Shown piece by piece: positions 1 to 6,990 of a DNA stretch of 37,749 nucleotides. The notes under the pieces were generated by a model. The model saw nothing but the letters and a program-made list of their open reading frames with translations. It did not search any database and was not told where the DNA came from. How positions within the stretch are numbered: the stretch's first letter is position 1; every line of letters starts with the position of its first letter. Origin of the DNA: Woeseiaceae bacterium (GTDB lineage Bacteria; Pseudomonadota; Gammaproteobacteria; Steroidobacterales; Woeseiaceae); contig JABDOQ010000057.1 in assembly GCA_013043165.1 (NCBI GenBank), positions 1-37,749 of the forward strand, written 5' to 3'. The translations under genes and the position numbers were made by a program.

Positions 1-160
1 AGCGCCCACCTACAACTCCGCTTACAAATCCGTATTGGATTTGGATAGGCTTAGTTGGATATTAATAGGCAAGAAATTGCAGTAAATCTAATAAAATTAG
101 ACGGTTATTAAACATCTTTGGACGTTATTGGACGATACTTTTTCGGACACCCGCTCCGCC
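1..160. other. AT-rich gene-free left edge with TTGGA repeats
   Basis: No credible gene is visible here. By my count bases 61-120 are 25% GC, far below the rest of the window. TTGGA recurs on the plus strand at 35, 41, 55, 118 and 128, and the last two copies are the identical heptamer TTGGACG at a 10-bp interval. This could be the promoter or flank of a gene outside the window, or a recombination junction. Nothing allows a choice. Confidence 0.4.
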
Positions 161-949
161 TCACCACGGCACTGCCTCGCCGCTGTAAGACCAGTACGTC
201 CCGGTGTCCGCGGGACCGAGTTTCTGAATCACGGCCCGCATACCACTGATTGACTCCTGTGGCGTCAAATTCGCGTTTTCGCCGCCCATATCCGTCTGCA
301 CCCATCCCGGGTGAACCGTGAGACAGGTGAATCCTTCGGGAGCCAGCTCGACAGCCAGCGTCTTCGTAAACATACTCAAGGCGGCTTTGCTTTCTCGATA
401 GCCGTAATAAACTCCGAAGTCGTTGAGAGCGATGCTGCCGAGGCGACTCGTTATATTGACGATCGTCTTCTTGTCGCCAAGCCGGAGATTCGGGAGCAGG
501 GCGCGTGTCACGCGCACCGGCCCGAGTGTATTCACTGCAATCGTCCGGCTATAGTCATCGAAGTTAATCTCTTCGAGCTTGTTGACTCGAGGAAATATGC
601 CGGCGTTGTTGATGAGCAGATCTATGGGCCGCCCCTCGAGTGATTCTGCGAGCCCGGCAATGCTCGCCGCATCGGCTACGTCGAGCTGCGCGACCTCTAC
701 CGGGAGCGATCCCAGCTCATCCGCCTGCTCCGGGTTTCTTGCAGTGCCGATAACGTTCCAACCATCTGCGGAGTATTGGCGGGCGAATTCAAGACCCAGC
801 CCCCTGTTGGCGCCTGTGATCAACACGGTTGGCGCGTCGGTCGCCGAGGCCGAATCCGCGTGATGATCGGCATGCACCAGCGTTCCATAAAGAATTGCCA
901 GAGTTGCGATAACTGCCGCGCTTATCCGTAATCGGGTCACTGCCTTCAT
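161..949 (-). CDS. Short-chain dehydrogenase/reductase with N-terminal signal peptide
   Basis: A 262-residue SDR-family NAD(P)-dependent oxidoreductase; the substrate cannot be told. The cofactor motif TGANRGLG is at residues 45-52, NNAG at 114-117, the catalytic Ser in NITS (about 168), and the YxxxK pair in YRESK (184-188). The first 27 residues (MKAV..LYGTLVHA) are a basic stretch, a hydrophobic core and an Ala-rich end: a likely Sec signal peptide or membrane anchor. I start at the ATG at 949, preceded by AGGA; a longer frame from a TTG at 1036 would bury the signal and overlap the regulator gene. It lies 61 bp downstream of the ArsR-like gene on the same strand and is probably cotranscribed and controlled by it. 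Export of an NAD(P) enzyme is odd, because the periplasm lacks free NAD(P)H. Confidence 0.85.
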   Translation of the reverse strand: MKAVTRLRISAAVIATLAILYGTLVHADHHADSASATDAPTVLITGANRGLGLEFARQYSADGWNVIGTARNPEQADELGSLPVEVAQLDVADAASIAGLAESLEGRPIDLLINNAGIFPRVNKLEEINFDDYSRTIAVNTLGPVRVTRALLPNLRLGDKKTIVNITSRLGSIALNDFGVYYGYRESKAALSMFTKTLAVELAPEGFTCLTVHPGWVQTDMGGENANLTPQESISGMRAVIQKLGPADTGTYWSYSGEAVPW

Positions 950-1010
950 TGCCAGGTCCTTTGCTTTAGAGTCGCATACAGCGTGTGCGATTCCCTCTAT
1001 CTCAGAGAAT

Positions 1011-1583
1011 TTATCGAGCGACCGGGTAAAAGGCAATCAGCGCGCCGGCCTCTTCAACTTCAGCTTCATCGGTATCGTCCTCTGCCTGCACGGTCTCCAG
1101 CCAATCTGCAAGTCCGCGGCGCAGTTCTGCAATGCGCTCTGGTGACGCCTTGATCCTCAAGCGACTGAGAATTACATCCGTGTCGTCGCCGGACTTCACA
1201 TTGGCAATTGCCTGAAGAATTTCGGATTCTCCCGCCCGCAGCAGCCCGCGAACCGTGCTTTGGCCTTCTTCGCCCTCGTCGCCGGCAAACAGCGCGTGAT
1301 CGACTTCAAAGCGTTTTGCGACGGCGCGAAACGTGCGCTCAACAGTGCCCCGTTTGCGAGTCTCCTGAACGATCTCCAGCAGGCCGGCATCGAACAATGC
1401 GTCGACATGGCGGTATAGCTTGGTGACGCTCTCGCCCAGGATCGCTGCAGCCTCTTTGGTGGTCTTTTCACCCTCCGCAAAAACCTGCAAGAGCTGCAAT
1501 TTCAGGGGATCTGATAGCAGGCGAACGTGATCCAGGTCATTGATTTTATGAGTTTCTTTCACTTTTTCATCGTTTTTATACAC
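1011..1583 (-). CDS. ArsR-like winged-helix transcriptional regulator
   Basis: A 190-residue DNA-binding protein. The N-terminal ~95 residues form an ArsR-type winged helix: VRLLSDPLKLQLLQ, then the helix-turn-helix region TTKEAAAILGESVTKLYRHVDAL, then a wing with RKRGTVERTF. The acidic C-terminal half has no metal-binding Cys/His cluster, so metal sensing is not indicated; an effector domain or dimer region is more likely. It starts at a GTG (1583) with no clear Shine-Dalgarno sequence. The gene is divergent from a CPBP protease, and the 74-bp gap holds two 18-bp palindromes that are the obvious operators. Control of itself, the downstream SDR gene and the divergent gene is inferred. Confidence 0.8.
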   Translation of the reverse strand: MYKNDEKVKETHKINDLDHVRLLSDPLKLQLLQVFAEGEKTTKEAAAILGESVTKLYRHVDALFDAGLLEIVQETRKRGTVERTFRAVAKRFEVDHALFAGDEGEEGQSTVRGLLRAGESEILQAIANVKSGDDTDVILSRLRIKASPERIAELRRGLADWLETVQAEDDTDEAEVEEAGALIAFYPVAR

Positions 1584-1596
1584 ATTTCACTTGATT

Positions 1597-1614
1597 ATTC
1601 ACTCTAGCATGAAT
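1597..1614. promoter_or_regulatory. Palindromic operator candidate O1
   Basis: ATTCACTCTAGCATGAAT is an 18-bp inverted repeat (arms ATTCA/TGAAT). It sits just upstream of the regulator's GTG start and shares the half-site ATTCAC and length with the second palindrome, 24 bp away centre to centre. That is close to two to two-and-a-half helical turns, so two dimers could lie near each other on the DNA. Confidence 0.55.
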
Positions 1615-1620
1615 AGTATT

Positions 1621-1638
1621 ATTCACATTACAGTGAAT
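1621..1638. promoter_or_regulatory. Palindromic operator candidate O2
   Basis: ATTCACATTACAGTGAAT has perfect 6-bp arms (ATTCAC/GTGAAT) and a 6-bp centre. An overlapping perfect palindrome TGAATATTCA lies at 1634-1643. The site covers where a -35 element for the plus-strand CPBP gene would fall (TTCACA at 1622, with AT-rich GATATATAAA just before the ATG at 1658), which would suit repression by the divergently encoded regulator. Confidence 0.55.
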
Positions 1639-1657
1639 ATTCAGGATATATAAACCA

Positions 1658-2428
1658 ATGATTCTTGTCGACCACATTTTCATGCTGCTCTTGTTTGTCG
1701 TGCAACCAATTCATGGCGCATTCGCCTACCGCCGGTACCTGCAAAAAATTGCGGCGGGAGAGCCCGCGGATCGTATCCGCTTATTCCGTGAAACCCTGTT
1801 GCTGGAATGGGTGGCCTTTGCGGTGCTTGCCGTGACCTGGATGTACTTCGGGCGGTCGTTCGCCGATTTCGGTTTTGTCTGGCCGGGTGGCCGCAACTTC
1901 TGGATAGGCGCCATCCTGCTCATCCCCGTTTGCGGCTTCCTGGTCTATTCATGGCGCAAGTGCCGGACACTGGGCGCAGATGACAAGGCCCGGCAGCGTC
2001 AATCGTTTGGTGACCTGGTTCATTTCCTTCCCCACACCAACAGCGAGTACCGGACGTTCTTTGGTTTATCTATTACGGCAGGCATTGTCGAGGAGACCAT
2101 CTATCGCGGGTTCGTATTCTGGTACCTGTCTCACTTTATGCCTCTGTGGGGCGTCATCGCGGTGTCGTCGCTGGTTTTCGGTCTTGGCCATTCCTACCAG
2201 GGCGCCGGCGGCATTGTTCGCGTAACCTTGATCGGCGCGGTCTTTGGCGCTATTTACGTCTACACAGGCTCGATTTGGCTACCGATCATCGCCCATATAC
2301 TGCTCGATATCCTGCAGGGTGCGGCCGTTCTCGAAATCCTCCGTGATCAAGGAACCGGCGCCGACAAATCGCCGTCTTCACCAGGATCCTCGAATTCAAC
2401 ACGGCCCCGGCTGCGCACTAATGAGTGA
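1658..2428 (+). CDS. CPBP family intramembrane glutamic endopeptidase
   Basis: A 256-residue multi-pass membrane protein with the CPBP (Rce1/Abi-like) catalytic signature. EETIYR holds the paired glutamates (E145, E146) and Arg150, GLGHSY supplies His178, and IIAHILLD supplies His213 and Asp217. Hydrophobic segments near residues 5-20, 48-68, 80-100, 130-150 and 160-220 fit the usual eight-helix fold. The C-terminal ~25 residues are Ser/Pro/Arg-rich and non-membrane. No Shine-Dalgarno is visible before the ATG, and TATATAAA ends only a few bases upstream, so the transcript may be leaderless. It is divergent from the ArsR-like gene and probably controlled by it. The family processes prenylated proteins in eukaryotes and bacteriocin-related or signalling peptides in bacteria; the substrate here is unknown. 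Confidence 0.85.
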   Translation: MILVDHIFMLLLFVVQPIHGAFAYRRYLQKIAAGEPADRIRLFRETLLLEWVAFAVLAVTWMYFGRSFADFGFVWPGGRNFWIGAILLIPVCGFLVYSWRKCRTLGADDKARQRQSFGDLVHFLPHTNSEYRTFFGLSITAGIVEETIYRGFVFWYLSHFMPLWGVIAVSSLVFGLGHSYQGAGGIVRVTLIGAVFGAIYVYTGSIWLPIIAHILLDILQGAAVLEILRDQGTGADKSPSSPGSSNSTRPRLRTNE

Positions 2429-2492
2429 AAGGTCTCACTATTGCGACTGAACTCGCCCTACAGTGTCAGGTCGAATCCCGTGGAGGGCTGCA

Positions 2493-2786
2493 ATGAGACT
2501 TTAGCGCGTTCGAACTCTCAACGGCAGCACAATCAACCTGCTGTTCGTCGGTGAAGAACACACTGTGCTGGTCGGCGAGGTGATGGGCTTCGACGGGGCA
2601 AACAACATTTCCCACCTCGTTGGCTATTTCGACAGGGACTACGGCAAGTCAGCGCTTTTCGCGAATAAAAACGTCGTCATCGATGCGTCGATATCGGGGC
2701 AGTCGAAATCGATAATTAAGAACGTAGCTGTTCGGCATCGCCTGTTATTTCAATATCGCGTTGCGTACGCCTATACTCGAATCTGA
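2493..2786 (+). pseudogene. Small gene interrupted by an in-frame amber codon at codon 4
   Basis: A good Shine-Dalgarno (GGAGGG at 2482-2487) precedes an ATG at 2493, but codon 4 is TAG (2502-2504). The same frame then stays open for 93 codons to the stop at 2784. The hidden product (RVRTLNGSTINLLFVGEE.., later LVGYFDRDYGKSALF) reads like real protein rather than a chance frame, but I do not recognise a family. Possible explanations are a pseudogene or a start further downstream, for example a GTG at 2565 with no ribosome site. The only other content of the 404-bp interval 2429-2832 is the ribosome-binding site of the next gene. Confidence 0.4.
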
Positions 2787-2832
2787 AGCCACGGCGTACA
2801 GCCGCTGGCAAAAACAATAAAAGGGGAAAACA

Positions 2833-3615
2833 ATGAAGAAAATTCTCACGGTGCTCGTGTCGGGCGGCCTGTTCCTGTTCGCCGGTCTCGGCATTGCGGA
2901 TCAGCATGAGGGGGAGGCAGACGAGGCCAATGTGGCTACGCCACTGGAGATGTATGCGTGCAAGTACAACAAGGGCAAGGGGCCGGCCGATCTCGACGCC
3001 GCAGTAAAGAAGTTCAATGCCTGGGGTGATAAACAGGAAATCGACGATTATTCGGCGTGGACGTTGGTGCCTTACTATTCGAGTCCCGAACAGGAATTTG
3101 ATGTGCTGTGGCTCGGCGGGTCCGAAAAAGCGAAATCGTTGGGCCGCGTACAGGATGCCTGGCTGGCCACCGGTAAAAAGGAACAGGAAGGATTCAACGA
3201 AGTCATCACTTGTGATACGCACGCCGCGTTTTCTGCGCTGCAGATGAAGGCACCACCGAAGCGCGACAACCCGTCCAATGTCGTCATTTCATTTTCGGAT
3301 TGCAATACGGCAGCGGGCATAACCTTCGATGACCTGTATACGCCACTGATCGAGTGGGGTCAGTACATGTCAGAGCACGGCTCGACGGCCGGACAATGGG
3401 TGTTCTTCCCGACCTACGGTGGTGGCGGCGAGGAGTTTGATTTCAAATTTGTGGATTCCTTCCAAAATCTCGAGGAGCTGGGCGCCGATTGGGATCACCT
3501 GAACGAAAGCGGTTGGAAAAAAGCCAACGAGCTTTTCGCGGGCAAGCTCGACTGTGATTCGTCACGCAGCTACCTGGCCACCAACAGGCGTATGGCAAAG
3601 GCTGACGACGAGTAA
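2833..3615 (+). CDS. Secreted protein with two homologous halves, function unknown
   Basis: A 260-residue protein with a clear signal peptide (MKKILTVL, hydrophobic core to about residue 22, then an acidic linker). The mature part is an internal duplication. Half one spans about 40-130, with C43, W64, W76, PYY at 80-82, EFD at 88-90, W110 and C127. Half two spans about 150-245, with C157, W175, W189, FPTY, EFD at 201-203, W220 and C241. Both halves end in CD, and the two cysteines are exactly 84 residues apart in each, suggesting one disulfide per domain. I do not recognise a named family; a dimeric alpha/beta-barrel-like fold is a guess. The start is supported by AAGGGGAAAACA before the ATG. 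It appears monocistronic, ending at the terminator at 3677. Confidence 0.85.
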   Translation: MKKILTVLVSGGLFLFAGLGIADQHEGEADEANVATPLEMYACKYNKGKGPADLDAAVKKFNAWGDKQEIDDYSAWTLVPYYSSPEQEFDVLWLGGSEKAKSLGRVQDAWLATGKKEQEGFNEVITCDTHAAFSALQMKAPPKRDNPSNVVISFSDCNTAAGITFDDLYTPLIEWGQYMSEHGSTAGQWVFFPTYGGGGEEFDFKFVDSFQNLEELGADWDHLNESGWKKANELFAGKLDCDSSRSYLATNRRMAKADDE

Positions 3616-3676
3616 TTTGTAGAGGCGCAAAAAGCGCTCAGACCTTGGGTCAGCCATCGGCTGGATAATGGAAAGG

Positions 3677-3703
3677 AAAACCCCCGCTCCAGGCGGGGGT
3701 TTT
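3677..3703. terminator. Bidirectional rho-independent terminator
   Basis: The sequence AAAACCCCCGC, a 5-nt loop TCCAG, then GCGGGGGTTTT forms a perfect 11-bp stem that has a T run on either strand. It sits between two convergent genes (ends at 3615 and 3714), so it can stop transcription from both sides. Confidence 0.9.
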
Positions 3704-3713
3704 CGTCGCATGT

Positions 3714-4865
3714 TTACGGACTCTGCGCCGACCCTGCCGCAGCAAAATCCATGGCCTCGAGCAGTTTTTGGCCATGTACGTCCCAACTGAACTGCAGCGC
3801 GTGATTTCTGCAATCAGTGCGGCCCGGCGGACCGCCCGCACAAATTGACAGCACGGCATCAGCAAATGCCTCGTACCGGCCCTCCGGCACGAGAGTGCCG
3901 TTGACACCGTCAACGACGGCATCGACCACGCCGCCGACGGGGAACGCAACGGTCGGCGTTCCACAGGCCGCGGCCTCTATGGCCACCATTCCGAACCCTT
4001 CTACGTCACCCCTGACTCGAATCAACGGAAACACGAGGACGTCAGCGGCAGCGTAGCAATCCCATAGCATGCCGTCCTCGACGGTGCCGAGAAAGCGTAC
4101 CGTATCCCCGGCGCAACGCTCGATTGCCGCCATCAAACGCCTGGCCCCCTGCGGGTCCTGTAGAAGAGCATTGTCCGGGGAATCGCCGACGATCAACAGC
4201 ATTGCGTCCGGCTGCCGAACAACGATACGCGGCCAGGCTTTTTCGAGAAATTCAGCCAGCCCTTTACGTCTGACCATTCGGCCAACAAACAAAACGATCT
4301 TCTTTTTCTCAAATCCCAGCTTCACACGAATTGAAGCGGCGTCTTGCAGCAGCGATTCCGGCGGGATAGTTGAGCCCGGATGCAAAACACTGATCCGGCT
4401 CGCCTGACAGCCCTTGTCGGTCGCGATCCTGCGCGTGTTCTGGCTGTTGGCGATGAGCAGATCGTGGCGCCGCAAAAACGGTACGAACAGGTGCTGATAA
4501 ATCCGGTTATCCACGACAAGGTCCAGGCCATGGACGAATACGACAGACCGGGCCTTCGAAACCCTGGACAGAAACGCGGTAACCGGCGCGACCAGTCCAC
4601 TGCCGCCAACCACAGCATCGAATGATGCACTCCGGATGGATCGCCATCCCCTGAGCAGCGCCAACGTCAGAAAAGAGAATGGCGACGGCGGGCATTCGAT
4701 TGTCCGGACACCTGCCGGTGCGAACTCGCCGCAGCCTGTTGGACCGATGAGTGTAACGTCAAATCGAGATGCAAGCGTCGTGACGCTATGCTGCATCAAG
4801 CGCTCCATACCGCCGGTTAGCGGAGGATAGTTACGCGTCACGATCAGAATCGATTGACGAATCAC
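3714..4865 (-). CDS. GT4-family glycosyltransferase
   Basis: A 383-residue retaining glycosyltransferase of the GT-B fold. The N-terminus carries ILIVTRNYPPLTGGMERL, the acceptor-domain glycine loop typical of GT4. The C-terminal domain has FVGRMVRRKGL and the E-x7-E nucleotide-sugar motif in EGFGMVAIEAAACGTPTVA. It transfers a sugar from a nucleotide donor to a glycan or lipid on the cytoplasmic face; donor and acceptor cannot be read. The start is a GTG at 4865 with no strong ribosome site. It lies 28 bp downstream of the methyltransferase gene on the same strand and close to a second glycosyltransferase, suggesting a cell-surface polysaccharide role. Confidence 0.85.
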   Translation of the reverse strand: MIRQSILIVTRNYPPLTGGMERLMQHSVTTLASRFDVTLIGPTGCGEFAPAGVRTIECPPSPFSFLTLALLRGWRSIRSASFDAVVGGSGLVAPVTAFLSRVSKARSVVFVHGLDLVVDNRIYQHLFVPFLRRHDLLIANSQNTRRIATDKGCQASRISVLHPGSTIPPESLLQDAASIRVKLGFEKKKIVLFVGRMVRRKGLAEFLEKAWPRIVVRQPDAMLLIVGDSPDNALLQDPQGARRLMAAIERCAGDTVRFLGTVEDGMLWDCYAAADVLVFPLIRVRGDVEGFGMVAIEAAACGTPTVAFPVGGVVDAVVDGVNGTLVPEGRYEAFADAVLSICAGGPPGRTDCRNHALQFSWDVHGQKLLEAMDFAAAGSAQSP

Positions 4866-4893
4866 GCTGTTTTCATCTGCCAGTGTGCCAGGC

Positions 4894-5733
4894 CTATTTC
4901 TGCAGGACCCATATATATCCCGGCAGCGCCCAGTAAAACCACCCAGCCACTATTCCCGCGATGCGTGTTTTCATGCTGCCGGCGGGCAGCATGTAGTCGG
5001 TGTGAAAGCGGCTGGGTTCGTTGATCAAACGAATAGTGTAATCATTGCGTGCAAAATTCCGAACCAGAGACTTCAGGCCCCAGAATGTCAGGTGCTTCTC
5101 GTGGTATCGGTCCGCCTTTCCGGCAAGCCTGATATAAATATGCGCCAGTGGGCGCGGCAGGATCGCAAGAAGCGGCAGGTCATAGTGCGGCTCGTTCCAC
5201 ATCAGCCGGTTGCCGGCTGAAAAATAGCAGATCCCGCCCGGGCGGAGCACGCGGTGGATCTCTGCGAACATTCGTACGGGATCCGGCACATGCTCATAGA
5301 CGTGCGAGCAAATGACGATATCAAAGCTCGCGTCGTCGAACGGCAGATTTAATGCATCGGCGACCTGAAACTCGAGATTATCCTTGACGAAGTTTTCCTG
5401 GGCGTGCTTGATCGCACCGTCGTCGATGTCGATACCGATCACGCGGCTGGCATGGTCGGCAAGAAAGTTATCAATGGCGCCGGCCGAACCGCCGACGTTC
5501 AATACATCGCAGTCAGCCAGAGGTTTTTGCAGAAAATCGTCAAGAACAGCGAGCATTGTGCGCGCTTTGCGCTCACGGTTGTCCGTATCGTAAACATATG
5601 GACTGTTTTCGGAGAAGTTGTATTGGTACCCTCTGGTCAAGACGGCGGCCCCGGATGTGTCTTGCTGCAGTCGTTCACAAATTGTGAGCGGTGAGATGCG
5701 AGTGATAGTAAGTTGTAAGCAATAGCGACGCAA
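4894..5733 (-). CDS. Class I SAM-dependent methyltransferase
   Basis: A methyltransferase of the Methyltransf_11 type. Motif I is VLNVGGSAGAIDNFL (about residues 77-91), the acidic SAM-ribose loop is IGIDID, and motif IV is FDIVICSHVYEHVPDP followed by RVLRPGG. The C-terminal region has a hydrophobic end (IAGIVAGWFYWALPGYIWVL) that may touch the membrane. The start is uncertain: the frame opens at a TTG (5733) without a ribosome site, and no in-frame ATG exists before residue 60, although residues 35-60 look conserved. It precedes the glycosyltransferase gene, so methylation of a glycan or its lipid carrier is plausible, by context only. Confidence 0.8.
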   Translation of the reverse strand: MRRYCLQLTITRISPLTICERLQQDTSGAAVLTRGYQYNFSENSPYVYDTDNRERKARTMLAVLDDFLQKPLADCDVLNVGGSAGAIDNFLADHASRVIGIDIDDGAIKHAQENFVKDNLEFQVADALNLPFDDASFDIVICSHVYEHVPDPVRMFAEIHRVLRPGGICYFSAGNRLMWNEPHYDLPLLAILPRPLAHIYIRLAGKADRYHEKHLTFWGLKSLVRNFARNDYTIRLINEPSRFHTDYMLPAGSMKTRIAGIVAGWFYWALPGYIWVLQK

Positions 5734-5789
5734 TTGTCGAGGTCACAGGTAGCATCTGATGCGACCACCATTTACGGGCAACGTATTGA

Positions 5790-6851
5790 ATGAAGCTTCT
5801 CTTCCTATGTAAGCGCAGGCCTATGGGTAAAGATCTCTTGGGCAGCCCTTATGGCCGTTTTTTTCATTTGCCCAGAATACTCGCCGAACGAGGACACCAG
5901 GTCTCGATTGTCCTGCTCGACTACGCAAACGGTGCAGGGCAGGAGATTGACGCCCACGGCATCCGATGGGTTTCATCACCGCTCCCTGGTTATCCCGGGG
6001 CGATACGGAAGCAGCTTGGTGATTCTCCACCCGACTGGGTAGTCGGTTTTTCGGATACTTATTTTGGCATTCTCGCCGTGCGCCTCGCTCGCAAGCACGG
6101 TTTGCGTTCGTGTATCGATGCCTACGACAATTATGAGAGCTACATGCCATGGGCCAGGCCTTTGCACTGGCTTTGGCGCAGGGCGCTGCGACAAGCCGAC
6201 TTGCTGACGGCCGCCGGGCCGGACCTCGCCGCATTGATGTCGCGTGGCAGGGAAAGCGAGAAATCCGTCGTTGTGCCGATGGCTGCGGACCCGATAGGCT
6301 TCGAACCGCGAGACAAACAGGACTGCCGCCGGAAGCTGAACTTGCCGGTTGACAGGCCACTGGTCGGCTACTGCGGATCGATGCATCGTAGTCGGGGCGT
6401 AGAGGTGCTGTTCGACGCGATTCCGCTGGTGCTTGCCGAGCGGCCAGACGTTCATTTCGTTCACTCGGGCCGAACCTGGAAAGACGTTCCCTTGCCCGCG
6501 ACGATTCAATCATTGGGATACATTGACGACGACAAGATGCCCGTCTTGCTCAACAGCATGGATACTCTTGTCGTTATCAACCGGGCGTCATCGTTCGGGC
6601 ACTACAGTCATCCGGTTAAACTTTATGAAGCAATGAGTTGCCAGGTGCCGATCGTCGCGACCCGCACGCGGGCCACCGAGTGGATACTGGACGATCATCG
6701 CGGCAGTCTCGTGGAGCCCGGGGATCCGCAGGAGCTCAGTGCCGCGATATTAGGTACGCTCGCGGAACCCGGGGCCCACTATGAATTGGTGCCGAGCTGG
6801 AACTCAAGTTGTGATGCTCTCGAACGAGCCCTGCTGGACACACTCCGGTAG
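5790..6851 (+). CDS. Glycosyltransferase (GT4-like)
   Basis: A 353-residue GT-B type glycosyltransferase. The N-terminal Rossmann domain (KLLFLCKRRP.., GRFFHLPRILAERGHQVSIV) is followed by a C-terminal donor domain with VGYCGSMHRSRGVEVL and PVKLYEAMSCQVPIVAT, where KLYEAM is the conserved glutamate region. It is divergent from the methyltransferase gene with a 56-bp gap. The pairing of two glycosyltransferases and a methyltransferase suggests exopolysaccharide, O-antigen or glycolipid decoration. The specificity is unknown. No Shine-Dalgarno is obvious. Confidence 0.82.
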   Translation: MKLLFLCKRRPMGKDLLGSPYGRFFHLPRILAERGHQVSIVLLDYANGAGQEIDAHGIRWVSSPLPGYPGAIRKQLGDSPPDWVVGFSDTYFGILAVRLARKHGLRSCIDAYDNYESYMPWARPLHWLWRRALRQADLLTAAGPDLAALMSRGRESEKSVVVPMAADPIGFEPRDKQDCRRKLNLPVDRPLVGYCGSMHRSRGVEVLFDAIPLVLAERPDVHFVHSGRTWKDVPLPATIQSLGYIDDDKMPVLLNSMDTLVVINRASSFGHYSHPVKLYEAMSCQVPIVATRTRATEWILDDHRGSLVEPGDPQELSAAILGTLAEPGAHYELVPSWNSSCDALERALLDTLR

Positions 6852-6990
6852 TTCGGCGCTCAAAGGCGAATCCCGTTTGCTGCAGCTGGCGCATAATACT
6901 TATTTTTTGCGAGTAGCCATTGGTTCACAATTTCCGGGAGAACCGGCAATACAGTGACCCGTTCATCTCACCGGCTTGGTGGAGCAAAAC

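Noticed and set aside
2440..2500. T-loop-like string GGTCGAATCCC suggesting a tRNA or attachment site
   Set aside because: No acceptor stem, anticodon arm or D arm can be folded around it, and no duplicate of it is seen elsewhere in the window.
5821..6513. Long open frame of 230 residues on the minus strand inside the glycosyltransferase gene
   Set aside because: It overlaps a gene with clear family motifs, its composition is Arg/Ser/Pro-rich, and no domain is recognisable, as expected of a shadow frame in GC-rich DNA.
6852..6990. Heat-shock (sigma-32) promoter in front of cbpA
   Set aside because: I looked for CTTGAA with CCCCAT at 13-14 bp and found no acceptable match.
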